From Prorocentrum cordatum (lineage: Eukaryota; Sar; Dinophyceae; Prorocentrales; Prorocentraceae), in the NCBI GenBank assembly GCA_963575745.1, contig CAUYUJ010016485.1, positions 138,817 to 202,816 on the forward strand: a stretch of DNA of 64,000 nucleotides, given 5' to 3'. Shown in pieces: positions 54,816 through 63,257 of the stretch. The notes beneath the pieces were generated by a model that searched no databases, had not been told where the DNA came from, and saw only the letters and a list, made by a program, of their open reading frames with translations. Every line of letters begins with the position of its first letter. Position 1 is the stretch's first letter. The translations under genes were made by a program, and so were the position numbers.

Positions 54816-56352
54816 CTACTTTAAAGCCGCCATGAGAGCGGGGCGTGGCGCGCTCGCCTCCCTGGGCGCCTCTGCTGGTTCCCCCTCGCCCTGGAAGTCG
54901 TCCAGGACGATGGATCCAGCAGGGCCGCTGGCCCCGCAACTGCGGTGCGCCCGCGCCGCCTCCAAGGTTAGTTCCTGCGTGACAACGAGCACGTCGTGCA
55001 ACCACGGTTCGCCCCAGCGGCGCACCCCGAAATCGCACAGTTCCTCCCGAAGCCATTTGCGCGTCTCGGCATTTTGCGGCTTCTGCAACATCATCGCCAT
55101 AAGATCAATGCCGCAGTTCCCATCGCAAACAGCCCCTAGGATCCATTGTCCCAGAGGACCGTAGAACTTGTTCAACGCGTCCGCCCCCTCAGAGCACACG
55201 CCGCCCACCGCAACTGCGGCCACCCAGCGGCGCACCTCATGGAGAGGGTTCTCGGGAGTCACGGGCCTGAGCTCCACCGTTGTCCACTCCTCGAACAGAT
55301 CCTCAGCGGCGGCGACTACGCACGCCACGCCGTCGACGGCGCATGGCTCAGTGCACTTCTCCTTTGCCCAAGGCATGTAGCAGTCAAGGAGGCCCTTGCG
55401 GTTCTCGCCTTCCCACACGTAAGGTCGACGCCCGAACCGCAAGGCAAACAGCATGAAAGCTGAATACCCTATGTAGGAATTCTCGGACAGAATCTGCCTC
55501 AGGAGAGGCATCACGCGGTCAGGCACCGTCGCCGCCACTGCGGCCTGGATCTTTGGCGCGTCTCCCACAGGTGCACCTTTCTCTGGCGCCAGGGGTGGCG
55601 CCGCGACTCGTGGCCGCAAGGCGTCGCCAATAGGCGCCGCAACTCGTGCTGCTGCCTCTGGGTCTGGGCACGGGAAGAATGCGACCTGCGTCTTCGACCA
55701 GTTCTCTGGCAGCGGGCGCGCTGGTGGCAAGCGTGCTGGAAATGGTGTCTTTGTCCGCTTCCACTCCCTCGGGAGCTTCAACCGCAATTGCGGACTCGTG
55801 CGCGGCAGGCGGTTCTGGTGCTGCGCGCACTTGAGCTGGAGGAGCTGGAGGGACTGCTGCTGCGGGTGCTTCGGGCACAGGGGCTGCTGGAGGTTTTGGT
55901 GCTGCGGGTGCTTCTGGTGCAGGAGCTGCCTGTGCTTCTTGCGCAGGAGCTGCGGGAATTGCTGGTGATGCTGCTGGTATGTGCGCAGGAGCCGAGGGAG
56001 CCGCAACTGCGGTGCCGCCGGGAGCTTCTGCTGGCGCCGCGGGAACCGCAACTGCGGGTGGAGGCGGCGCGCCCGGTCGCCAAGCAGACGGCCGCAAATG
56101 AAAGCGAGGCGGCTCTGCAAAGCCGCACTGCGACACGGGCCACTTCGCTGGACACGGAAAGTCCGCACATGCGTGCACCTTTATCTTCTTGGGGCAAGCA
56201 TCGCCGCTACTGCGGCTCAAGATGTTGGCGAACCCAGTGGTGCCATACCTCGTTGTCCTCGGTGCGCGGCCGCTGTCGTAAGGGAACCACTCCACCTCGA
56301 AATGCGTTCCGTCCTCCTCGCCATGCCACGTCCGCCCCACGGGAACATCCAT
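54816..56352 (-). CDS. Pro/Ala-rich protein with OTU-like DGNC motif (one internal frameshift)
   Basis: Two overlapping frames appear to form one gene. It starts at ATG 56,350-56,352 with MDVPVGRTWHGEEDG and HFEVEWFPYDSG, then a Pro/Ala-rich linker (APAAPKPPAAPVPEAP) to about codon 230. Around 55,640-55,740 the plausible reading moves to another frame, with AARVAAPIGDALRP, MPLLRQILSENSYIGYSAF, RRPYVWEGENRKGLLDCY and GAVCDGNCGIDLMAMML. DGNC with the following helix is the catalytic-Cys signature of OTU cysteine proteases. The usual downstream His is not evident before the stop, so OTU identity is tentative. About 510 codons in all. The frame break may be an assembly indel, decay or recoding. 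Confidence 0.55.
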
Positions 56353-56404
56353 GCGCGGTCGCGTGGCGAACGACTCGGGCGGGGCACACGACTGCGGGAT
56401 ACAG

Positions 56405-56490
56405 AACTAGGAAGAGGGAGGAGAGGAGGGAGGAGCAACTGCAGACGATGCGGAGGGGCGAAGAAGGAGGGGAGGAGGGAGGAGCTAATT
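56405..56490 (-). promoter_or_regulatory. Polypyrimidine tract upstream of the DGNC-motif gene
   Basis: The plus strand reads AGGAAGAGGGAGGAGAGGAG and AAGAAGGAGGGGAGGAGGGA, hence C/T-rich on the coding strand 50-140 bp before the ATG at 56,352. Candidate trans-splice acceptor region. Confidence 0.4.
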
Positions 56491-56770
56491 ACTGTTGAAG
56501 TACGCCCGCGCGGAAGCCCCAATCATCGCGCGCACAGGGTCTCGACGCTTCACTCAATGCTTCTCTAAGAAACACGCTCGCCCGCACAAGTTGGCGCACT
56601 TAGGCGTGCACCCGTGGAACACCCTAGACGAAAACGCGACGGCGCCCCTTCGCCTTCCGCCTGCCTCCTCACACCGCCTCGCCCTCCGCGTTTCCACTCA
56701 CGCCCAGCCGCCCCGCAACTGCGGGCACTCAGTAGCCCCACCGCAACTGCGGGCCATGCGGCTTCGGGCC

Positions 56771-58048
56771 TCAGCCGAACAGATTGGAAACTTGGAGCTC
56801 GAGGTAATCCAGAGCCGCTTGCTTGCGCTGTTGCTGCGCCATGCCCTCCCACTCGCAGTCATAGCCCTTCGACGACTGCGCCGACTGCCACTTCTTCTTG
56901 GTAAGTTTCTCCACATCCATCTCGATCGCTTTGCCCTTGTTGGCGCACTCTCGCGTGATCGTCGCGACCCAAGCGCCCTTGAAGTCCCAAACGACGGTGA
57001 AGCCAGACCCGCCCCCCTGTGCCATGGGGGGGCCGAGCTCCCTGTGCTTCGCCAGCGGGGTGTCAGGGTCAACCGCCGTTGCCCATTCTTTGTCCGCCAC
57101 TGCGGCCTCGCCCTTGTCGCCGTCGTCGATGTCGGGAACACCGCCGAGGCTCGCGTCGTCCACGATCATCTCGATCAGCCACCCAAGGTCTGCAGCGTCG
57201 AGCCACAACTTCCCCCGCTTGAAGCTGGCCACCCGCACGTGTCGAATGGCCTTGTCGCCGGGATACTTCAAGCGGCTCTTGGCGGGCATCTGTACGGAGT
57301 GCACAGTGGCAGTGGCCGACTCCGCGGCCTCTCCCCTCAGCAGGCCAGTACTCGCCGAACGCGTTCCAGTCTTCTGCTTCTTGCTCGGGGTCGTGGCCAG
57401 CTTCTTCGCGTCGCTGGAGGAGCTGACCAGGGCCGACATGGGATCATCTGCTTCGCCCCCCGCGTCGCCGTCGCTCTCGTCGCCCGCAACTGCGGCGCCG
57501 CCCTGCTTAGCGAGCTCTTTCTTCAGCGCGTCCCAGGCCTTGGGCGCCTTCAAGGCGCCTGCGGTCGGTTTACCTTTCGCGCACACCTTGAGCAACCAAG
57601 GCATTTGCATGTTCACGTGCACGAAGCGTATCTCTCCGAGGGGCCCTGCGTGGAGCACCTTGATATCCTTTTCGGGGATGGGGGTGGTCTGCGCAAGCCA
57701 ACCTCCGCGGATGCACAAGACCTTCTCCACGCACGCAGGGCTCCATTCGCTCGAAGTCGCCACGTTTGCTACTGCGTTGAGCACAGCCGCAACTGCGGGC
57801 AAGGCGGTGGCGCGGGCAGTGGGGCCGCGCGCGGTTGGGCCAAATGGCGAGACGAATGAATCCCTCGGCCCCTGCGATCCCCGCGAGGCCCTCGAGGGCC
57901 CCCGCTCGCAGAATGCTTCAAAGCAGTGCCCCGGCACTGCTTTGAAGCATTCTGCGAGCGGGAGCCCTGGAGGGCCTTGGGGCCGGATGAGCTGCCGAGG
58001 AGGCCCCGTGCACACGGCGCGGGAACTGGCAAGAGGGGGAATCGGCAC
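56771..58048 (-). CDS. Unrecognised protein of the palindrome-bearing cluster
   Basis: Open frame of 425 codons. The only in-frame ATGs are far inside (first at about 57,610), while protein-like sequence (EWSPACVEKVLCIRGGWLAQ, EKDIKVLHAGPLGEIRFVHV) begins earlier. The true 5' end is therefore unresolved; it may lie near 57,800 or depend on an upstream exon. Middle part is acidic (GDESDGDAGGEADDP), then Lys-rich (PSKKQKTGT, possible nuclear signal). The C-terminal part has HVRVASFKRGKLWLDAADLGWLIEMI, SGFTVVWDFKGAWVATITREC and YDCEWEGMAQQQRKQAAL. No domain recognised. The 5' end of the open frame covers the long palindrome at 57,901-57,962, which is probably non-coding. Confidence 0.5.
   Translation of the reverse strand: MPIPPLASSRAVCTGPPRQLIRPQGPPGLPLAECFKAVPGHCFEAFCERGPSRASRGSQGPRDSFVSPFGPTARGPTARATALPAVAAVLNAVANVATSSEWSPACVEKVLCIRGGWLAQTTPIPEKDIKVLHAGPLGEIRFVHVNMQMPWLLKVCAKGKPTAGALKAPKAWDALKKELAKQGGAAVAGDESDGDAGGEADDPMSALVSSSSDAKKLATTPSKKQKTGTRSASTGLLRGEAAESATATVHSVQMPAKSRLKYPGDKAIRHVRVASFKRGKLWLDAADLGWLIEMIVDDASLGGVPDIDDGDKGEAAVADKEWATAVDPDTPLAKHRELGPPMAQGGGSGFTVVWDFKGAWVATITRECANKGKAIEMDVEKLTKKKWQSAQSSKGYDCEWEGMAQQQRKQAALDYLELQVSNLFG
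57901..57962. repeat. Perfect 30-bp-arm palindrome with 2-bp spacer
   Basis: Arm CCCGCTCGCAGAATGCTTCA...GTGCC (57,901-57,930), spacer CC, then the exact reverse complement (57,933-57,962). Similarity extends imperfectly about 20 bp further out on each side (GGCCCTCGAGGGCC against GGCCCTCCAGGGCT). The core CAAAGCAGTGCC...GGCACTGCTTTG is shared with 49,742-49,805. Lies between the genes at 58.4 and 57.8 kb, so it may act as an intergenic RNA hairpin. Confidence 0.9.
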
Positions 58049-58079
58049 CAGGATGGCCGCAGCAGGATGCGGAGAACAT

Positions 58080-58215
58080 CGACGGGAGGGAGGGAGGGAG
58101 CGAGGGAATGAGTAGCGTCGGCTTCGAACTTGGGAGAAGGGAGGGAAAGGAAGAGGAGAGAGGGAGGAAGTGGGGGAGGGGCGAGGGAGGAGAGGGAGGA
58201 GGGAGGGAGGAGTTC
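58080..58215 (-). promoter_or_regulatory. Polypyrimidine tract between two cluster genes
   Basis: The plus strand is (GGGA)n-like (GACGGGAGGGAGGGAGGGAG) and continues GAGGGAGGAGAGGGAGGAGG. C/T-rich on the coding strand, upstream of the open frame that ends at 56,771. Candidate trans-splice acceptor region. Confidence 0.4.
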
Positions 58216-58401
58216 TGTTTCGAACCTCCGTGCTCGATCGTCAGCGATCCGCTGCTGCGGCGACACCTAACAGAAGCAGCGATACTGCAAACTACAGGAC
58301 CGCTCCGCCACAACGGTCACGCCTGCGTCCTCCCCTCCGGCCTGCTGCCCGCAATTGCGGTCACGCGAGCAAGCCGCCCTGACTGCAGCCACTGCGGCTT
58401 C

Positions 58402-60829
58402 TTAGAGCGACATCCCCCCGCATTCGTCGAACCCTTTCTTCGATTTCTTCGGGGCGGGCTGGCCCGAAGGCTTCCCTTTGGCCCTCTTGGCCGCGTCCGT
58501 CTTCCACGTCTCCTCTGCAGCCTGCTTCTTCGGTGCGGCTTTGGGTCTCGCCTCCCACAGGAGCTCTTCCCCTTGCTCCACGGCCGTCGCATTCACCAGC
58601 ACAGGGACATTCACGGCGAGCACGAGCCCGCCTGTCCCAGGCACGCACACCGCCAACTCTTTCTCCTCGAGCTCCATGTTGATGCGCGCAACTGCGCTTT
58701 CATCACGCCTGTTTCTCTGCTGGACCTCCTGTTGCGTGACTCTGTTGACTGCCCAGAAGACGTGCATTGTCTCTTGCGCATCCCACTTCCACGTTCTCAA
58801 CCGCACATCGTGGTCAGCCACGTCGGCGGGCGTATTGTCCGCAGGCGGCTTGAACTCGGGGTGCAAGTAGAAGGTCGTGGGCGTGTCTCCATTTGGATCT
58901 CCTTTCACCCAGACTCGCACGGCCACCCTCTCGGGGTGCATGCTTGCGGCGTGCACCTTGGATGCCTTTGGGACGCACGGCCACAACTCGATGCATTGTG
59001 CGTCGTTTGCAGCGGTTGCCTTGACGGTGCGTTTGTTTGTCTCAGCGTCTTGCAACACCTCTACTTGCGCTTCCGCAACTGCGGACCTGTGGCGCGCCCA
59101 AAGGCATAGCAACACTGCGCTGACCAAAGCAGGCTCCCGCCCCAGCTCCTTCGCTGCCGCTGAACGCCTCCATTCGGCGATTGGCAAAGGGAAGGATCCG
59201 CGTGGAATGGCCGTCGTGCCCCTGTTGTGCCGGTGGTTCGTTGGTAGTTGCGTCGCGGGGTCAAAAGAAATGACCCTCGGCATCAACTCCTGCCCCTCTG
59301 CGGAACCCTTTGTCTTCCCCGCCACTGCGGGCTCATTCGGTTCTGGGCGCGGCAACGCGTTGAAATCGAACCAATCGGGCCTCCCGCCTCCGACTGCCAC
59401 TTCGCCGAGGGCTTTATCAAGGGCGCCCCGATTGGACTTCGGCCCCACCTTCCCCGTGGCCTCCGCGCAAGCGCGGAGGAGCGCCTGACGATGTCCTGGG
59501 ATAATGCGTTCCTTGACGGTGGTGTCCTTCAGGTACTGCATGAAGCCGTCCGCGGTCAGCATGCACAGGTTCGCCTTGAACTCGATCGCCTTCTCGGGGC
59601 CCATGCCGTCGATGACCTTGCTCAGCGTGAACAAGTACAAACGGAGAGCCGGGTTAATGTCGATGAGGAAGTCTCGGAGCTCCTTCGCCTTCCACGATTG
59701 TTCTGGATCAGGGCACCACACAGGAGTGTCAACGCCCCTCTTCCTCGCAGGCGCGTTCCTGTAGCATCGCATCAGCACGGCAATCTTGACCCACGGCACT
59801 TCGTCTGGAAGCTGGCTGGCTACCCCGACGGCCCCGAGCCGAAGGGCCCTTCTCTTGGAGTTCACGTAGACCTCGCAGAACTGGAGCAGCAAGGGGATGA
59901 ACTGCGCTTTTGTACTCCCGAGCCCAACAACGAACGAGAACAGCTCAATGAAGTCTGGGCCCTGAACGACTCGATCGAGTTCGTGCGCGACGGAGAGCTT
60001 GACCTTGTCCAAGGCAACCTGGTCCGCAACTGCGGCGCGCAGCTCCGCGTCAACAGCCTTGCACTGGACACGGAGCGCGGTGAGTTCAGTCGTTCGCAAC
60101 GCGAAATCGGCCCCTTTATTGAGGGACTGGCAGATGAACGAAGCACCAGTGGGTTCCTCGTCCATGAGTTCCCAGCTCAGCACTTCCATGAGCATACCCC
60201 CCTGCACGAGGTTCTTAGCGACAGGGTCATGTGCCGCCACTGCGGCCATGTCGAGATTGCCGTCCTTATCGAGCACGCGCTGCAGCCTCGCGCGCTCGTC
60301 CTCCGTGAACTCCATGCCCTGGGGGATGGGCCACTCGGCTCCCAGGGCGATTGCCCGCAACACGAGGCACAAGTGGGAGTGCGAACAGGTCCCATACGCA
60401 ACGTCAGCTCCGCAACTGCGGTCGAAGCACGCAGCGAGGTGCCCGGTCGCTCTTTCCCGATTGTACTCTGTGTACGTCTGGAAAGTCGGGTCCTGCTTTT
60501 TTTTTCAGCACCAGCTCTTCTGCTGGGTACATCTGAACGCAGACACCTTCGCGGTCAGCTTCGGCTTGCGCGAATCCAGCCAGGAAGATTTTGACAGCGA
60601 GTTCCCGAACCCTTTCCTGCTGAGGTCAGCGCCCGCCTCGGTTGCCCGTGTGCGGGGCGAGCATGAGCACAGGGAGGCGCACCTTGTCCCCTGTCCTGAA
60701 TCGAGACCTCAAGGCGTTGGCCCTCTGAAAGATCCCTTGCGTGGCGTCTGGAACTGCGGCTGTCTTGTCCGCCACTGCGGCTTTCGCGTCCGCCACTGCG
60801 GCATTACCTGCACCGACGGCGTCGCTCAT
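58402..60829 (-). CDS. Unrecognised protein of the palindrome-bearing cluster (two frame interruptions near the 5' end)
   Basis: The main frame gives 637 residues from ATG 60,313-60,315 (MEFTEDERARLQRVLDKDGN) to 58,402. Protein-like sequence clearly extends upstream: an ATG at 60,827-60,829 opens with MSDAVGAGNAAVADAKAAVA and RTGDKVRLPVLMLAPHTGN, meets an in-frame TGA near 60,644, continues PQQERVRELAVKIFLAGFAQ, and at a nine-A homopolymer (60,497-60,505) moves into the frame of the main part. With eight A residues the frame would be continuous. Middle: helix-rich, with QFIPLLLQFCEVYVNSKRRA. C terminus: Lys-rich (KRAKGKPSGQPAPKKSKKG), possible nuclear signal. No domain recognised. First large gene of the cluster. 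Confidence 0.55.
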
Positions 60830-60949
60830 TCCACCCGCTATTGCGGACTATGGCACGACGTCCGTCGCTCAGGAGCCCAACGACCCGCTGAGCCGAAGTG
60901 CCTGCGGACTACGGAAGGCCAACTTTGAAATCAAAATCTCGGAACAGAG

Positions 60950-61080
60950 ATTCGGAGGGGGCAGGCTGGAGGAGGGGGGGGCAGGCTGGAGGAGGAATAG
61001 GAGGGGAAGGGGAAGGAGAGCTAGGAGGGAGAAGGCGGGGGGATGCGGCCTGGTGGAGGACGAGGAGGGGAGGGGAGCCC
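60950..61080 (-). promoter_or_regulatory. Polypyrimidine tract upstream of the first large cluster gene
   Basis: The plus strand is GGAGGGGGCAGGCTGGAGGA repeated twice and then GGAAGGGGAAGGAGAGC. C/T-rich on the coding strand about 120-250 bp before the ATG at 60,829. Confidence 0.4.
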
Positions 61081-61112
61081 TTCCCAGCATCAACTGCCGC
61101 AACCTCGAAGCT

Positions 61113-61325
61113 CGAAAGGACGACGACGACGACGACCGACGACGACGATGATGATTATGATGATGATGATGATGATGACGATGACGATGTTGATGCTGCT
61201 GCTGTTGCTGATGATGATGATGACGATGATGATGATTATGATTCCAACGATGATGCTGCCAATGCTGACGACGGCAGCGACGACGACGACGACGTCGGAC
61301 GACGACGATGACGATGACCCAGCGC
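61113..61325. repeat. (GAC)n/(GAT)n tract
   Basis: GACGACGAC followed by GATGATGAT with TGCTGCTGTTGCTG interruption and a final GACGACGACGACGTCGGACG. Intergenic in the cluster. Long Asp-rich or His-rich frames are repeat artefacts. Confidence 0.85.
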
Positions 61326-61520
61326 GCGCACACTTATTGCGAACTGCGAGTTCGCAACCGCGTGCTCTCCTACCCCGCAACTGCGGGCTATCCTACGCGG
61401 CAACATGCAATTAGTTATTCGCTAAGGAGGGGTCTCCTACCCCGCAACTGCAGGCAGCAGGCGCGCAGTAGTAATTACTGAGCTCTGTGCCGCAACTGCG
61501 GCTCATCGGTCTTGGCGCAC

Positions 61521-61889
61521 TCACGGCTTGTCCGCAACTGCGGCAGATCGCGCCTCTCCATGCCTCCGCTTGCTCGCCCGACTCGCGCGTCCGTGCCCGA
61601 CGAAGACGAGGTTTTGGTGGAGGCCCTCGTACCAGTGCGTGGCGAAGGTCGTCTCGTTGAGCTCCTTCTGAATGACCTTGCCGACGAGGGGCAGCGCTGC
61701 CAAGCCGAGCTTTCTTCTGACTCCGCTACTGCGGTTAGGGTCATAGTCCCACTTGGGCATGTCCTTCGTTTGCACCCATCGCCGAGAGATGATGGAGTCG
61801 CTTGTTCGATGCAGCCACTCAGGGAGCCACTGGGGATCGTTCTTCGACGGCCTCCCTGCAGAATCCGCGGTGTAGTCCGCAATGCGCAC
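61521..61889 (-). CDS. Small unrecognised protein at the head of the cluster
   Basis: A minus frame open from about 61,940 to a stop at 61,521 with protein-like composition: VRIADYTADSAGRPSKNDPQ, WLHRTSDSIISRRWVQTKDM, LALPLVGKVIQKEL-like and FATHWYEGLHQNLVFVGHGR. No in-frame ATG is present, so the 5' part may lie in an exon or frame I cannot see; the given start is simply the first GTG. Carries one exact 12-bp motif and a variant (61,723), like its neighbours. No domain recognised. Confidence 0.4.
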   Translation of the reverse strand: MRIADYTADSAGRPSKNDPQWLPEWLHRTSDSIISRRWVQTKDMPKWDYDPNRSSGVRRKLGLAALPLVGKVIQKELNETTFATHWYEGLHQNLVFVGHGRASRASKRRHGEARSAAVADKP

Positions 61890-61939
61890 GTCGCACGGGC
61901 CAATGGGGGCGACGTAATTCGAGTAGAGGGTCTACTACA

Positions 61940-62384
61940 TAATTGAAAATGCTCATAATTGAATGGGAAAGCTCATTTTGCTTAGATTTTTTTGGTTTTG
62001 GGGGATGGGGGCGCGTGCGCGAATTGCGCGCCCAAGCGAGATGATTTCACGATTCCGAGTTGGCTGTCGGAGGCCGCGACGCAAGAACACGAGCAACGCC
62101 GACGTTCACCGAAGTTCAGTGCATGCGTCGCATAAAGTGCATATGCGAATGCATTTGGCGGAAGCCGCGCACAAGGCGCGCCCAATGCGACACTATTGAA
62201 GTAAGAACGAGCAACCCTGTCGAATGCGACAACCATGCGCAACTGCAAATGCCGCAAGATAGGTGCACATCAAAAGAAGACAAGGGTTCCCACTGGGAGA
62301 TGCGCGTGTGCGTGTGTGTGGAGGGGGGGAGGGGGGGAAGGGGGGGGTGGCGGGGGGGGGGGGGGGGGGGGGGCACGCGCTGGG
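61940..62384. other. Non-coding flank with poly(G) run
   Basis: AT-richer stretch at 61,935-61,990, then CG-rich sequence. A GTGTGTG and G-run tract lies at about 62,307-62,373 and includes an almost pure G stretch. The 12-bp motif is absent from here on. Confidence 0.6.
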
Positions 62385-62560
62385 GCGCTCAACGTGGCCC
62401 AAGACGGCTCCAAGAGCGCCTCGGAGAGCCCAAGACGAGCTCCAAGATGGCTCAAGATAGCTGAAGATGCCTCAAGATGGCCCCGAAGATGCTCCAAGAG
62501 GCCCCAAGACCGCCCCAAGACGGCTCCATGATGCAAGATAGCCCCCAAAGGAGGCCTCCA
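62385..62560. repeat. CCAAGATGGCTC-type short tandem repeat
   Basis: Degenerate 10-16-bp units: CCAAGACGGCTCCAAGAG, CCAAGATGGCTCAAGATAGC, CTCAAGATGGCCCCGAAGAT, CCAAGACCGCCCCAAGACGG. The minus strand reads as LGAVLGPLGASSGP-like peptides, which are repeat artefacts. Confidence 0.75.
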
Positions 62561-62984
62561 AGATGCCAAAATCATTCCAAAACCTAGAAAAGAAACTTGT
62601 GATTGTTGGCTTCTCGCCTTTTCGCTTTCCGATGGCCTTCTCGCTTTTTCGTTTTTTGAAGCGCATAGAATGAAACATATCGGGCGCAGAAACGGCCGCA
62701 CTCTGGCACGCAACGCCGCCATGTCCTCAACCTCGAGAACGAAAACCCCTTCAAAGGCGGGAACACAGCAACCCAGATGTTGCCATGGTGAAACGCGGTG
62801 AAACATAAAATGTTTAGGGTGCGGCCCTCCCCGCCCTCGCGGGGCGGCCTTGCTTCCTGGGGTGTGGGCGGGGATCGGCGGCGGTGCCGCCCCCCGTGTC
62901 GCTTGCGATTTAGAATAGGAGCTCTTACAATTTCCATTAACAACCATAGTCGCTACTATATCCACTGCGTTTCGCCAAAAACAC

Positions 62985-63215
62985 CCGCACGACCTTGTGA
63001 CGTAGGGTGCGACACCCCCTCGCGCACGCCACGCTACGCTGCGACGCGTTGCAACGCGATCCCGCAATGCCCTTCAACACCCTGCGATGCAGACACCCGC
63101 GGTACCATGCAACTCAATGCAAAAAAGCGGCGCGCCGCCATGCGAAGCCATGCAATACTGCGCGCGTGGCTGCGCAGGGCCTTGCAACGCCCTGCAACGA
63201 CCTTGCAACCCCAAC
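62985..63215. repeat. GCAACGCNNTGCAA-type degenerate repeat
   Basis: Repeated ACGCTACGCTGCGACGCGTT, CAATGCCCTTCAACACCCTG, CAACGCCCTGCAACGACCTT pieces of about 10 bp. No gene. Confidence 0.6.
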
Positions 63216-63257
63216 TGCCTCCCGCGTATATATCAATAATGTGCTTCTCCCCTCTCT

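Larger units (their letters stand above)
49865..61734 (-). repeat. Dispersed 12-bp near-palindrome CCGCAACTGCGG, at least 33 exact copies
   Basis: Exact copies start at 49865, 49901, 50020, 50233, 50272, 50557, 50862, 51133, 51322, 51649, 52145, 52226, 52586, 52970, 53412, 53646, 53761, 54183, 54311, 54934, 55208, 56001, 56046, 56713, 56741, 57484, 57787, 59073, 60024, 60410, 61375, 61490 and 61532. One-base variants CCGC(C/T)ACTGCGG, CCGCAATTGCGG or CCGCATCTGCGG start at 51757, 53839, 55532, 55782, 56204, 57094, 58349, 59319, 60234, 60769, 60790 and 61723. Every exact copy reads AAC on the plus strand. In the minus-strand genes it encodes PQLR, RSCG or AVA depending on frame. I found no exact copy elsewhere in the window. 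Confidence 0.92.

Noticed and set aside
62270-63067. Minus-strand frame with LGAVLGPLGA-type repeats as a gene
   Set aside because: It translates a short degenerate tandem repeat and a poly(G) run; no domain features.
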